Source: Edaphobacter flagellatus (GTDB taxonomy: Bacteria; Acidobacteriota; Terriglobia; Terriglobales; Acidobacteriaceae). From it: DNA of 64,000 nt. Below the pieces are notes generated by a model, which had not been told where the DNA came from, made no database searches, and saw nothing but the letters and a program-made list of their open reading frames with translations. The translations under genes and the position numbers were made by a program. Shown piece by piece: positions 15,365-24,850 of the stretch. Location of the stretch: NCBI RefSeq assembly GCF_025264665.1, contig NZ_CP073697.1, positions 1,116,001 to 1,180,000 on the forward strand. Reading direction: 5' to 3'. How positions within the stretch are numbered: position 1 is the first letter of the stretch; each line of letters starts with the position of its first letter.

Positions 15365-16381
15365 GTGCGCTGGCTTCTCACGGTCGTCTTGCTGTCTGTG
15401 ATTTCCGGAACACTCTGCGCACAGAACACTTCGAATACCGGCAGTACACTCCATACTGGAACCAGATTGGTCGTCGTTCCTGTACTGGTTCAAAGCGCAA
15501 CGAAAGAAGTTGTCTATTCGCTCCACGCGGACGATTTTCTTCTGACGGATAAAGGCGTTCCCCAAAAAGTCTCGCTCGACGAAGCCAACAAACAGCCTCT
15601 CTCACTGGTTGTGCTGATGCAGACCGGCAGCGCAGCAGTGCGGGAGTTCGATAAATACCGCGGCCTGGAAACCATGCTCGCATCCATACTCGGCGGAACT
15701 CCCAACCAGGTCGCCATCGTCAACTTCGACAGCAAGCCCGAAGCAGCATCGCCGTTCACCTCCGATATCGCGCAATGGACTGACGCGATCGATCATCCTG
15801 ACCCCGGCGACAGTGGAGCGGCGATCATGGACGCTCTCAAGTTCGGGTTGGATTTGCTCGCAAAACAACCTGCAAATCATCGCAGGGTAATCCTGCTCAT
15901 CTCGCAGCCACAGGACTCTGGAAGCAAGACAACGGCAAAAGAGATCGCGCGGATTACCGGTGAGACGAATACCGCGATCTACTCCATAACCTTTACGCCA
16001 CAGATCACAAGACTTAAAGGCGCCATAAAGGAGGGGGGACATCCACATCCGCCAGTAACTGTCGGTAACGGATCGTACGTCGCGTACTTTGAACTCACTG
16101 AGCCGCTTCAATTGATGAAGGATGCAATACGAAAAGATGTCGCAGCTGAAGCAGCCACGCTCTCAGGCGGCGAAGCGATCCGTTTTGAAAACCGGCAGCA
16201 GTTGGCCGATGTTGTTGCCAGCATAGGCAATCACATTCGATACCGCTATATGCTCACTTTCACGCCGTCGCCGGCAGATCTCGGTTTCCATCCGATTCGC
16301 GTCAGCCTGATTCACTATCCGGAACTTACCGTGTCGGCAAGGAGCAGCTATTGGTTAACGGATTCAGAAAATTCGAAGTAG
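15365..16381 (+). CDS. Secreted VWFA-related (acidobacterial type) protein
   Basis: 338 residues from GTG 15365, with a signal peptide (WLLTVVLLSVISGTLCAQ). Residues ~28-75 form a small beta domain typical of the acidobacterial group (RLVVVPVLVQ ... LHADDFLLTDKGVPQKVSLDEA). The A-domain follows (SLVVLMQTGSAAV, VAIVNFDS, RRVILLISQPQDSG). The canonical DxSxS metal site is replaced by QTGSA, so divalent metal binding may be lost. The function is unknown, with exported protein-protein interaction likely. A relative with an intact site lies at 56418-57407. Confidence 0.8.
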   Translation: MRWLLTVVLLSVISGTLCAQNTSNTGSTLHTGTRLVVVPVLVQSATKEVVYSLHADDFLLTDKGVPQKVSLDEANKQPLSLVVLMQTGSAAVREFDKYRGLETMLASILGGTPNQVAIVNFDSKPEAASPFTSDIAQWTDAIDHPDPGDSGAAIMDALKFGLDLLAKQPANHRRVILLISQPQDSGSKTTAKEIARITGETNTAIYSITFTPQITRLKGAIKEGGHPHPPVTVGNGSYVAYFELTEPLQLMKDAIRKDVAAEAATLSGGEAIRFENRQQLADVVASIGNHIRYRYMLTFTPSPADLGFHPIRVSLIHYPELTVSARSSYWLTDSENSK

Positions 16382-16387
16382 CTCGTA

Positions 16388-16639
16388 CTACTCCTCATCT
16401 TCTTCAGCCTCATCATCGTCCGTCTCAACAACGAGCTCCTGAGTCTTCATCTTTCCCCCGGCACGTTCGATGAGAACCTGGACTCTACCTTCGGCATCAC
16501 TAAGCTCTTTTTTGCACGACTCCGAGAGCTTCATGCCCTCTTCGAACAAACGCACAGCCTCATCGAGTGGCAGACCACCCTCTTCCAGCCGCTCCACCAC
16601 GGCTTCAAGATCGGCCAACCGCTGCTCAAAGTTCGCCAT
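16388..16639 (-). CDS. xseB: Exodeoxyribonuclease VII small subunit
   Basis: 83 residues. The helical core FEQRLADLEAVVERLEEGGLPLDEAVRLFEEGMKL is the XseB signature. The small subunit binds the large XseA subunit to degrade single-stranded DNA; xseA is not in the window. The acidic C-terminus (DDDEAEEDEE) is longer than in many homologues. Its ATG directly follows the stop of the upstream methyltransferase/reductase gene (no gap), suggesting one transcript. Confidence 0.92.
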   Translation of the reverse strand: MANFEQRLADLEAVVERLEEGGLPLDEAVRLFEEGMKLSESCKKELSDAEGRVQVLIERAGGKMKTQELVVETDDDEAEEDEE

Positions 16640-18556
16640 TTAGACACCCACGCTTTCCGCAAGCCCCAACACCTGCGCCGCCGCTGTGTACTTTCCAAAG
16701 GGAGCACTCACCTGGACGCCCTGCACCATCGGTCGCGCCTCGGCCAGCATCTCCTGCGCAATCTTCACACCCTCAGCACGTGCGGCTTCGGGTGATGTCG
16801 TTGCCGCCATCCGTGCCATGATCTCGTCCGGCATGCTGACGCGCAGGTCGTTCTTCATAAACTCAGCATTGCGCAAGCTGGTCAACGGCCAGATGCCCGC
16901 AATAATAGGGATGCGGAAGCCTTCTATTTTGCGCAAAAACTCCTCGAGCACGCGCAGATCGAAGACCGGCTGCGTAATGGCAAACTCTGCGCCTGCCTCG
17001 ACCTTGTAGGCGAAGCGGCGCACCTCCTGATCGATATCGGGGACACCGGGATTGGCGGCCACCGAGATCGTGAATCCAGTCGAAGCACCAATCGAATTCT
17101 TACCGATATCAAGCCCGCAGTTAAGGTTGTGGACGATGTTCACCAGCCCGATCGCATCCACATCAAAGACCGCCGTTGCATCGGGGTAGTTGCCCAGCTT
17201 CGGTGGATCGCCCGTCAGGCACAGGATGTTCTTCAGTCCGATGGAGGATGCTCCGAGCAGATCGCTCTGAATGCTTAGAACGTTTCTATCGCGGCACGTG
17301 TAGTGCAGAACCGTCTCGATGCCGACGTGCTGCTGAATCTGTACGCAGAGACTCTGTGCGCTCATCCGTGCACTCGCGCGTGGTGAGTCGGGCACGTTGA
17401 TGACATCGACACCTAGTTTATGCAGAAGTGCCGCGCCTTCGATCTCCTTCGAGCAGTCGATTCCCTTCGGCGGAACGATCTCCACCATCGAGACGAACTC
17501 CCCTGCCGCGATCATCGCACCCAGCTTCGAGCGCTCCGCCAGTGGCGGCGGAGCAATCTTGCTCACAGCAGGCGATTCGCTCCTGCGTTCCATCACCTGC
17601 GCCCCACTGTCCATCGCATCCATTGCGCGTAGTGCGCTCTTCATCGCGCGCGTATAGCTGGGAGTCGTTCCGCAACAGCCGCCCACCAGTGACGCACCAG
17701 CCTTCACCAGCTTGCGGGTAAAACTGGCCATGTACTCGGGTGACGTCAGATAGATCGTTCGGCCCTCTACCGCCCGTGGAATACCGGCATTCGGCATTGC
17801 AGCCAGAGGAAGGGTCGTCCGCGGACGCATCCGCTCGATCACGCTGAGAACAGTAACGGGCCCCGAACTGCAGTTGCAGCCTATAGCGTCCGCACCTGTG
17901 GCTGTCAGTCGTTCGGCTGCTGCTTCAGGCGAGGTACCGTCGAGACAGTTGCCCTCCTCGTCGACCGTCATCATTACAATCACGGGCACCTCGGGCGCAA
18001 CCTCACGAGCGGCGGCGACAGCCTGCTCTGCTTCGACCAACGAGGTCATGGTCTCGATGCTGAGCAGATCGACACCGACTCCCGGGCCGCCATAAACCAG
18101 CGCGCGGATCTGTTCGGCAAATGCCTCGCGAGCTTCGTCGAGGCCGACTTTGCCCAGCGGCTCCAGCCGCACTCCGAGTGGGCCTATGGCCCCAGCGACG
18201 AAGGCTTCCGTAGCTTGCTTCTCCCGAATCTGATTGACAGACTCGCGAGCTAGTTTTGCGCCGGCGATATTGATTTCATGCACCTTATCGCGCAAACCAA
18301 AATGTTCGAGACGATAGGCGTTCGCGCCAAAGGTATTGGTCTCGATCACCTCGGCACCGGCCTGCAGATACTCCTGGTGGATGGTGCGCACCATCTCCGG
18401 CTGGGTGAGGTTCAGCTCGTCGTAGCAGCGGTTGATAAAGACTCCACGGGCGTAAAGCATGGTACCCATGGCGCCATCGCATAACACCGGAATCCCTGCG
18501 AATAGTCGCCTTACGCCTGCCGCATTCTTGCCAGAGCTCTCGAATCTCGCGCCCAT
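16640..18556 (-). CDS. Bifunctional homocysteine S-methyltransferase / methylenetetrahydrofolate reductase
   Basis: 638 residues. The N-terminal domain (~15-310) is a zinc homocysteine methyltransferase: LCDGAMGTML, ETNTFGANA, and zinc cysteines C229 (GCNCS) and C294/C295 (GGCCGTTPS). The C-terminal domain (~345-630) is a MTHFR barrel: SMVEIVPPKG, HYTCRDRN, LTGDPPKLGNYP and FAITQPVFD. It has the architecture of Bacillus YitJ. It would supply 5-methyl-THF and move a methyl group to homocysteine, the donor of the first domain being uncertain. ATG 18556 has AGAGGA upstream. Two CCTGAAGGC repeats lie in the leader. Confidence 0.93.
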   Translation of the reverse strand: MGARFESSGKNAAGVRRLFAGIPVLCDGAMGTMLYARGVFINRCYDELNLTQPEMVRTIHQEYLQAGAEVIETNTFGANAYRLEHFGLRDKVHEINIAGAKLARESVNQIREKQATEAFVAGAIGPLGVRLEPLGKVGLDEAREAFAEQIRALVYGGPGVGVDLLSIETMTSLVEAEQAVAAAREVAPEVPVIVMMTVDEEGNCLDGTSPEAAAERLTATGADAIGCNCSSGPVTVLSVIERMRPRTTLPLAAMPNAGIPRAVEGRTIYLTSPEYMASFTRKLVKAGASLVGGCCGTTPSYTRAMKSALRAMDAMDSGAQVMERRSESPAVSKIAPPPLAERSKLGAMIAAGEFVSMVEIVPPKGIDCSKEIEGAALLHKLGVDVINVPDSPRASARMSAQSLCVQIQQHVGIETVLHYTCRDRNVLSIQSDLLGASSIGLKNILCLTGDPPKLGNYPDATAVFDVDAIGLVNIVHNLNCGLDIGKNSIGASTGFTISVAANPGVPDIDQEVRRFAYKVEAGAEFAITQPVFDLRVLEEFLRKIEGFRIPIIAGIWPLTSLRNAEFMKNDLRVSMPDEIMARMAATTSPEAARAEGVKIAQEMLAEARPMVQGVQVSAPFGKYTAAAQVLGLAESVGV

Positions 18557-18618
18557 CGTCCTCTTTTCAGTGTCCTACCTAACTATTTCTTCAGCGGTAC
18601 GTTAATTATCTTAAGCTA

Positions 18619-18664
18619 CCTGAAGGCACCCTTCCAAACGGGCGTTCGATCGTCGCCTGAAGGC
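18619..18664. repeat. Two CCTGAAGGC direct repeats between metH-type and lipoprotein genes
   Basis: CCTGAAGGC occurs at 18619-18627 and 18656-18664, 37 bases apart, in the 196-base divergent region. A TATACT (18687-18692) could be a -10 box for the lipoprotein gene. The repeats might be protein sites or part of an RNA structure on the minus strand; I recognise no known riboswitch. Confidence 0.4.
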
Positions 18665-18752
18665 CATCTCCAGGGCTTCACTTTGTTATACTTGGGCGAT
18701 AGAGTTGTGGCCCTAAACCCACGCCTGCTGCGCAGTTCGGAGTTTGTCACCG

Positions 18753-20216
18753 TTGAAGAATCGTAGTTTCCTCTCTCAGTCGTTCTGCGCCCAGTTGTTC
18801 TGCGGCCTGCTTCTTGCTGTTGTCGCCCTCGGCCTGGCTTCATGCGGCACGCGCTACTACAAGTTTCCGCAGTACACCTTTGCGAACCGTCCTGTTCCTC
18901 CCAGCAAGCTCGATACACGAGTTCTGGTTGGCCTGACGATCAATGGGAGCCAGGGCTCTCTTGAGATCCTCGACGCAAAGCGGGACATCCGCAGCAGCAT
19001 CTTCAATGCGAATACGACATTCTCAATCTCTGGCTACTCTTCAGCCTATCCAACGCCGATCTTCAACTTCCCTGAGCAGGTTCTCGGGTTTGTCTATTCG
19101 CGCACGGATGGCGGACTGATGAAGATTGACTACGGCAAGGAAGCCACCAGCGGCGCAGCAACTGCATTCCCGTCTAACGCAGACTCGGTTGCTGTTCCAT
19201 TGAACTTCAATCACTACTATGCGGCCTCCTCAGCTCTTGGCGTACTGATTGTCGTCGACAACACGACGGGTCGCACCTTCGCTCTCAACCTCCCGAATGT
19301 TTATCGTGTTGCCGTCAACCAGGGCGACACGGTGGTTCTGGCAATGGTGCGTAACTCCAACACTTTGTACAGGCTGATCAAGCTCAATTCGAATCAGGCC
19401 CCCATTCCTGGCGCTGTGGATTGCCAACCCCAGGCGGTCCCTGTGTATTGTGTCGCTCCAGTACCCGATAGCGCGACGTCTCCCAGCTTCGATCGGCCGG
19501 TAGGAGCCTACTTCTCGCTCGATGGCACTACCGCATACGTTCTGAACTGCGGACAGGAATGCGGAGGCAAAGCATCCAGCCTGACGCTGATGCAGCAGGG
19601 TGCACTGCGTGTCGATAACTTCCCTACCTCCACTCCCTACCCCACCCCGGTTACAGGCAGCGTTGCGGTGCCGGGCGGAGTGACAACGGTGCTTGCAAAT
19701 GGCACAACGCTTTATATAGCTGGACAACAGTTGCAGCCCGACGGCCTCTTTACAGGATTTCTGTCGACGATGGACCTGACCAGCAACAAGATTACGGGCA
19801 AGTACCCCATCTCAGACGGCTATCACACAAAGCTGCTCTTCGGCGATGACAATACCCTCTGGATCGGCTCACAAGGCTGTGCCACCGGCGAGCGCGCCAA
19901 ACTGAAGCAGAACTACAACTGCCTCACGCGCTTCGATTTGGGTACAAACACGCCAATGATCGTACCGGCGGTTGATCCAACAAACTCAAGCTCGCAGGTC
20001 CCTTATCCCAATGCGAACGAGAATCAGTACTACTATGGCGATCTAACGGGACTTTGCTGGGTGCAGAACCAGCACAAGATGTACACCGCATACGGAGGCC
20101 AGATTCACGCCTTCAATACAGCGGACGGATCTGAAATCAACAACTCTCTCATTACGGTCCAGGGCACTGCACTCGACGTGGCCTTTATGGACGCAGTAAC
20201 GAACGACGCAAACTAG
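18753..20216 (+). CDS. Putative lipoprotein of beta-propeller type
   Basis: About 487 residues. I chose TTG 18753 because GGAG lies 10 bases upstream; TTG 18744 would leave almost no spacer. The N-terminus LLLAVVALGLASCGT is a lipobox. The rest is beta-rich with repeating LVGLTINGSQGSLEILDA, LIVVDNTTGRTFALNLPNV, TAYVLNCG and LWIGSQGC segments, resembling YncE/WD-like surface propellers of acidobacteria. The paired Cys in LNCGQECGG may form a disulfide. The function is not recognised; bshB1 follows after 10 bases. Confidence 0.7.
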   Translation: MKNRSFLSQSFCAQLFCGLLLAVVALGLASCGTRYYKFPQYTFANRPVPPSKLDTRVLVGLTINGSQGSLEILDAKRDIRSSIFNANTTFSISGYSSAYPTPIFNFPEQVLGFVYSRTDGGLMKIDYGKEATSGAATAFPSNADSVAVPLNFNHYYAASSALGVLIVVDNTTGRTFALNLPNVYRVAVNQGDTVVLAMVRNSNTLYRLIKLNSNQAPIPGAVDCQPQAVPVYCVAPVPDSATSPSFDRPVGAYFSLDGTTAYVLNCGQECGGKASSLTLMQQGALRVDNFPTSTPYPTPVTGSVAVPGGVTTVLANGTTLYIAGQQLQPDGLFTGFLSTMDLTSNKITGKYPISDGYHTKLLFGDDNTLWIGSQGCATGERAKLKQNYNCLTRFDLGTNTPMIVPAVDPTNSSSQVPYPNANENQYYYGDLTGLCWVQNQHKMYTAYGGQIHAFNTADGSEINNSLITVQGTALDVAFMDAVTNDAN

Positions 20217-20226
20217 CTATCCTCCC

Positions 20227-20940
20227 ATGGACATTCTCGCCATCGCCGCGCATCGTGACGACGTTGAGCAGACATGCGGCGGTACCCTGCTTGCGATGCA
20301 TGCCCGTGGCTGGTCTACGGGCATCCTCGATCTGACGCAGGGAGAAAGCGGCACACGCGGCACGGCGGAGGAGCGACAAGCCGAGGCCGAGGCTGCCGCA
20401 CGCATCCTGAACGTCGCGCATCGTGAGGCGCTCGACCTGCCCGATGGTAACGTCGAGAATACTTTCGTCAACCGGCTCAAGATCGCTGCAGTCATCCGGC
20501 GTCTTCGCCCACGGGTCGTCATTCTTCCCTACTGGCAAGGACGGCATCCTGACCACTACACCTCAGCCACGCTTGGCTATGAAGCCTGCTTTGTCAGCGG
20601 ACTCAGCAAGGTGGAGATACCCGGCAGCACCGATGCCCCGCATCGCCCGTACAAGATTCTCTACGCTTCGCTCTACGCCGATGTGCGGCCCAGCTTTGTC
20701 GTGGACATCACGCCATACATTGAGCAACGCCTGCGATCGCTACTAGCCTATCGCTCGCAGTACGCCAATCAATCTACCGGCGGCGGACTCTTCGTTCCGG
20801 AGGATGAGATTCGCGAGCGTACCTTCTCGACGGCGCGTCATTATGGACTGCTTGCGGGAGTCCGCTATGCCGAGCCCTTCGTGCAGAAGGAGGTCGGCCT
20901 CGTCGACGATCTGATGCTGCTTCCTGTACAGTCCATCTGA
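20227..20940 (+). CDS. bshB1: Bacillithiol biosynthesis deacetylase BshB1
   Basis: 237 residues of the LmbE/PIG-L fold. BshB1 removes the acetyl group from N-acetylglucosaminyl-malate in bacillithiol synthesis. Key text: AAHRDDVEQTCGG (zinc His/Asp at residues 9 and 12), LTQGESGTRGT, ALDLPDGNVEN and GRHPDHYTSA (His 107/110). In most family members the first motif is AHPDD; here Pro is replaced by Arg while the metal residues remain. ARHYGLLAGVRYAEPF is typical of BshB1 rather than other LmbE deacetylases. bshA and bshC are not in the window. Confidence 0.9.
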   Translation: MDILAIAAHRDDVEQTCGGTLLAMHARGWSTGILDLTQGESGTRGTAEERQAEAEAAARILNVAHREALDLPDGNVENTFVNRLKIAAVIRRLRPRVVILPYWQGRHPDHYTSATLGYEACFVSGLSKVEIPGSTDAPHRPYKILYASLYADVRPSFVVDITPYIEQRLRSLLAYRSQYANQSTGGGLFVPEDEIRERTFSTARHYGLLAGVRYAEPFVQKEVGLVDDLMLLPVQSI

Positions 20941-20948
20941 GATTGATA

Positions 20949-22178
20949 TCAGTTGGCCGCGTTTTCTCGTTCCGCCAATACGGTCGCAGTCTTCCCCTCT
21001 GGAACAAGAACATAGCTGCCTTCGGTACGAGCCACGACAATTCTATTTCTGCCTGCACGTTTCGCGGAATAGAGCGCTGAGTCACTGGCATCCATCAACG
21101 CCTGCCATGTGAGGCCACTGATGTCTGAAGTAGCGATTCCCAGACTAGCCCTGGTCCGCACCGTTTCACCTCTGAATTGAACGGTCAGCTCTTCTACTTC
21201 TAAACGCATGCGTTCGGCTACCATCAACGCATCGTCCAGGGAGGCCTTGGGCAGCAGCACACAGAATTCATCGCCTCCTATGCGCGCCACTAAGTCCTGA
21301 TCGCGCACTGCTTCCTGCAGTACGCTTGCTACTGCCTGTAACACGACGTCACCACAAGCGTGTCCGGTGGTGTCGTTCACCTGCTTCAACCCATCCAGGT
21401 CCATCATCACAACGGCGAGCGAACATTTTTCCCGCCTGCACCGCGCGATCTCGCGCATCGTCAGCCTCTTGAGTGCCCACCGGTTCAACAGGCCAGTCAA
21501 TTCATCGACCTGTGCGCGCCATAACAGCTCAACGCGAAGTTGTGCCGTCGATAGCATCTTGAAGCCGAACGTAGTCACCGCACTGGTCACCAGACAGATC
21601 ATCAGCCACACAGGGATGATGTTGACTGGATAGCCGAACCGGTGCAGTCCCCACGGAGTCGCGACAACCGCACGAACCATAAGAATAGCCGAATAGCCTG
21701 CTAAAGCTGACGCTGTAAGCCAGCCGACCGGCCCAACCTCTTCTCCCGAAAAATGCACGACAACAGACGCAATGACAAAAAATTGAATGCTCAGGGTGCC
21801 GCACAGCAGAGACGGTAAAAGAAATCCGCGTCCAGGAGCCATCACCAGAGTAACCGCGCCAATCACCATCATCGCGACCAGGGCCAGCTGCACCCAGCGC
21901 ATCATATGCCCACGCTCCAATAGCTCAGCAAAGGCCTGGTGCAGCATGAGCGCACCAATAACCGCAAGAATCGCACTGAAAGCACCTGTGTAACGAGCAG
22001 GCAAGGCTTGGAACCATGGGACCCCCACCAGCAGCATCGAAGCACCACGAACCAGGCTGGAACCGGCAAACCATAACGATCCTCGCGCCCCTTCAACCAA
22101 CTTGGCGTGGATCAGCATTACCCCGGCGTACAGCGCGAAAAGCAAGCAATTGGCAAGTACCAGTGTCGTCGTATCCAT
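20949..22178 (-). CDS. Membrane diguanylate cyclase (GGDEF)
   Basis: About 409 residues from ATG 22178. Six or seven membrane segments fill the first ~200 residues, forming an unidentified sensor domain. The GGDEF domain follows (about 240-400): DELTGLLNRWAL, MDLDGLKQVNDTTGHACGD and RIGGDEFCVLL, an intact active site. No RxxD inhibitory site (KASLDDAL lies at that position). It should make cyclic di-GMP. A longer frame starting at 22247 has no supporting ribosome site. It is transcribed away from the lipid A group after a 111-base gap. Confidence 0.9.
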   Translation of the reverse strand: MDTTTLVLANCLLFALYAGVMLIHAKLVEGARGSLWFAGSSLVRGASMLLVGVPWFQALPARYTGAFSAILAVIGALMLHQAFAELLERGHMMRWVQLALVAMMVIGAVTLVMAPGRGFLLPSLLCGTLSIQFFVIASVVVHFSGEEVGPVGWLTASALAGYSAILMVRAVVATPWGLHRFGYPVNIIPVWLMICLVTSAVTTFGFKMLSTAQLRVELLWRAQVDELTGLLNRWALKRLTMREIARCRREKCSLAVVMMDLDGLKQVNDTTGHACGDVVLQAVASVLQEAVRDQDLVARIGGDEFCVLLPKASLDDALMVAERMRLEVEELTVQFRGETVRTRASLGIATSDISGLTWQALMDASDSALYSAKRAGRNRIVVARTEGSYVLVPEGKTATVLAERENAAN

Positions 22179-22289
22179 GGTGTCAGGCCGCCCTGCCCGA
22201 TCAACCAACGCGACGGAGTGTAATCCCCTCGCATCAGCAAATGCCACACAATTTTTTGTATTGTGTTTGAAAGCCTACTGCATATCTGT

Positions 22290-22862
22290 TTAGGTTTTAT
22301 CACTGCAAAGTTGCTTGTAGAGAAATTTAACGACCTCCTCGGTCATATACACAGGAGGCCAGATCGGCAGCACTGGCATACTTTTGGGCAGATGCAAAGT
22401 GGTTGCATATTGCCTCCATTCCTCCAGCTTCTCCTCAGGGACAAGCAACGCATCCGCTCGATTCAGGTATTCCATCGCCGATTTTTTGAAGTCCTGCACG
22501 CCAGGATTAAGCACGCTTAAGTAAACGTCTGGCGTAAGAAAGCGCCGAATACGGTTCGATTCGATCACGACGTTTTTCGCCTGTTCCAGAACCTCGCGAA
22601 TACGCGGCATCGCCGGAGCAATATCTGATGTCGGAGTCTTCACCCACAGAGCCCGAACGGCGCCAGCTGCCAGATAGCGCGACGTATCAGTGCCAGAAGC
22701 GCGCGCTCTCTCTTCGACAATCTCAACGTCGGCCTTGCCGCTGGCTCCCGGCTCGATCTTGATAGCTGTCCACTGCATGTCGGAAAAAGCGCGAATCAGA
22801 CCTTCGACGACGCCGGTCTTGCCGACATTCTTCGTCTGCCCGCCAACCACGACGATTGCCAT
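22290..22862 (-). CDS. MobB-like P-loop NTPase in the lipid A gene group
   Basis: 190 residues. The N-terminus MAIVVVGGQTKNVGKTGVVEGLI is a Walker A (GQTKNVGKTG), and KNVVIESNRI sits where MobB-like proteins have a Walker B-type strand. LLVPEEKLEEW and PVLPIWPPVYMTEEVVKFL follow. MobB proteins bind GTP in molybdopterin-guanine dinucleotide assembly, but this one lies 8 bases after lpxD on the same strand and no other mob gene is near; moaD/moaE are 35 kb away. I cannot assign a substrate. Confidence 0.6.
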   Translation of the reverse strand: MAIVVVGGQTKNVGKTGVVEGLIRAFSDMQWTAIKIEPGASGKADVEIVEERARASGTDTSRYLAAGAVRALWVKTPTSDIAPAMPRIREVLEQAKNVVIESNRIRRFLTPDVYLSVLNPGVQDFKKSAMEYLNRADALLVPEEKLEEWRQYATTLHLPKSMPVLPIWPPVYMTEEVVKFLYKQLCSDKT

Positions 22863-22870
22863 CTCTTGAC

Positions 22871-23791
22871 CTACCGTTGTTTCAGCCGAGCCAGGTCGCG
22901 CAGATACTCCTTCAGAGGGCGCGCCGGACGACCCCAGAAAACCTCACCCTTGCCGCGCATCTTTTTGCCGCTCAGCACACCCGCACCGCCGCCCAGGATC
23001 ACTCCTTCGCCAACCGTTGCGTGCTCGCCAATCCCAACCTGACCGCCGAGGATCGCTCCATCTTCCACCACGCTCGACCCCGAAATCCCTGTCTGCGCAG
23101 CAATCACGACATTCCTGCCGATGATGCAGTTGTGCCCAATATGGACCAGGTTGTCGATCTTCGTTCCGCGACCGATGCGCGTCTCCTCCAGCGCGCCACG
23201 GTCAATCGTGGTATTCGCACCGATCTCCACGCGATCCTCGATCACCAGCCTGCCCTGCTGAGGAAACAGAACGTATTCTCCGGACTCTGGACTGCGCGCG
23301 AAGCCGAAGCCGGCCGAGCCAAGTACGGCTCCTGCCTGCACGACAACCTCATCTCCGATCACCACGCCGGGATAGATCGTTACACGAGCCTCGATTCTGC
23401 AGTTGACACCGAGCTTCACGCCATCGCCGACAACAACACCGGGGCCGATTAACGTTCCCTCTCCGATCTCGACATCCCTACCTAGGACCGCTGTGAGGTG
23501 CACCCCTGCCTCATGCGATCTTCCCGCGAGCTTCTGCGCTGTAATAGCAAATGCGTAGCGAGCATCCCGCACCCATACAACACGTGTATCAGTGATGTCT
23601 GCGGACTTCAGCTTTATCCCAGCCAGAATCATTCCAGCCTTCGACTTCAAAGCAGCTTCCAGCGCTGCGGCATCAACGGCAAATACCACCGCGTCCTCGC
23701 CTGCGTTATCCAGCCCGGAGACGCGCTTCAATTCTGCTTCAAGCGCAGTCTCGCTTCCTACCCAGATCGCAATGTCACGAGCCATTGCCAT
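22871..23791 (-). CDS. lpxD: UDP-3-O-acylglucosamine N-acyltransferase
   Basis: Adds the second 3-hydroxyacyl chain to UDP-3-O-acyl-glucosamine in lipid A synthesis. About 306 residues from ATG 23791, which overlaps the previous stop as TGATG. The N-terminal uridine-binding part is followed by ~10 hexapeptide coils of a left-handed beta-helix ([20 protein letters not shown] and others) and the catalytic-His segment [12 protein letters not shown]. The tail [18 protein letters not shown] is typical. The in-frame region upstream of 23791 lies inside the acyltransferase gene and I rejected it. Confidence 0.93.
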   Translation of the reverse strand: MAMARDIAIWVGSETALEAELKRVSGLDNAGEDAVVFAVDAAALEAALKSKAGMILAGIKLKSADITDTRVVWVRDARYAFAITAQKLAGRSHEAGVHLTAVLGRDVEIGEGTLIGPGVVVGDGVKLGVNCRIEARVTIYPGVVIGDEVVVQAGAVLGSAGFGFARSPESGEYVLFPQQGRLVIEDRVEIGANTTIDRGALEETRIGRGTKIDNLVHIGHNCIIGRNVVIAAQTGISGSSVVEDGAILGGQVGIGEHATVGEGVILGGGAGVLSGKKMRGKGEVFWGRPARPLKEYLRDLARLKQR

Positions 23792-24735
23792 CAATAGATT
23801 CCCTTCTCGCCGGGCGGCCGTGTCTTCCAGCGCCGATGCATCCACAGCCACTGGTCAGGATACTGTCGTATGTACGCCTCGATCACAGCTGTGAACGCTG
23901 CTGTGTTTGTCACTGCATCCTGCTCGGCATCATCGGTCGCGGTCACGGGCACTTCTTCCCCGAAGCGTAATACATATTTTTGCTCTGCTTCTTCCCACAA
24001 CAAAAACCCGGGCACTACGGCAGCTCCCGTTCTGGCCGCCACACGCGCCATACCGGATGCTGTGCACGCCTCCACGCCAAAGAAGGGCACAAAGACTCCT
24101 TGAGGCGGAGTCATGTTGGTGTCCATCAGGATCCCCACCGTCTCGCCTGCACGCATCGAAGCAATCAGACCACGTGCAAAATCATCCTTGTGGATGACGC
24201 GATTGCCATGAAGGCAGCGAATCCTATTTACAAAACGGTCCACCAGTGGATTGTCCAGCCGCCGGATCACCATCCCCATTGGATAACCCATCAACGAGTG
24301 ATAGAAGCTCGACAACTCCCATGCCCCCAGATGCCCGGTCAGCACAAGAACACCTCTGCCCTTATCGCGGGCACGCAGATAATTTTCAAGTCCGTCGTAT
24401 CGGATAAACTCGCTTGCTCGCTTCGCCGAGTATTGTGGCATCAGACAGAACTCCGCGAGCAGCCATCCCAGATTGCGATACACCGTCCTGAGTGTTTTTT
24501 CGCGCAACCCCGCAGCTTGCCCCGGATAGGCAAGCTCAAGATTCCGCATCCCTACTTTTCGGAGCCGCTTCAACCCGGCAAAGGCCAACCAGCCAACCCC
24601 AGCGCCAAGTAGCCGGGCCAGACCACGAGGCAAAGCTCCCAGCAGACGGACCATCGTCCATACCACTGCAAACTCGAGCCGCTCTCGCACACTGGGCGCC
24701 AGAAGAGCCTGTTCTTTCTCAGTCGCTTCGCTCAA
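23791..24735 (-). CDS. LpxL/HtrB-type lysophospholipid acyltransferase
   Basis: 314 residues. The HX4E catalytic motif is at 135-140 (HLGAWE), followed by [17 protein letters not shown] and [16 protein letters not shown], typical of late lipid A acyltransferases. The C-terminus [18 protein letters not shown] is a family hallmark. It acts at the inner-membrane cytoplasmic face to add secondary acyl chains. Its stop overlaps the lpxD start. Which position it acylates cannot be read from sequence. Confidence 0.9.
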   Translation of the reverse strand: MSEATEKEQALLAPSVRERLEFAVVWTMVRLLGALPRGLARLLGAGVGWLAFAGLKRLRKVGMRNLELAYPGQAAGLREKTLRTVYRNLGWLLAEFCLMPQYSAKRASEFIRYDGLENYLRARDKGRGVLVLTGHLGAWELSSFYHSLMGYPMGMVIRRLDNPLVDRFVNRIRCLHGNRVIHKDDFARGLIASMRAGETVGILMDTNMTPPQGVFVPFFGVEACTASGMARVAARTGAAVVPGFLLWEEAEQKYVLRFGEEVPVTATDDAEQDAVTNTAAFTAVIEAYIRQYPDQWLWMHRRWKTRPPGEKGIY

Positions 24736-24793
24736 GGCTTCAGTCTAAATGGCCTTATGCATCCGGTCTAAATAGTCCGTCGGCAGCGTGCAG

Positions 24794-24825
24794 AAAGGGC
24801 AGCCCGGAAGTTCCGGCTGCCCTTT
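24794..24825 (-). terminator. Hairpin between SYLF gene and acyltransferase gene
   Basis: AAAGGGCAGCC at the left pairs with GGCTGCCCTTT at the right around a short G/A-rich loop. On the minus strand it follows the SYLF stop by 25 bases and ends in TTT, so it should stop that transcript before the lipid A genes. Confidence 0.65.
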
Positions 24826-24850
24826 CCAGCTTGGACAACTTTGCAGTTGC

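Noticed and set aside
18557..18743. SAM- or THF-type riboswitch before the methionine enzyme
   Set aside because: No known core sequence was found; kept only as an unexplained leader.
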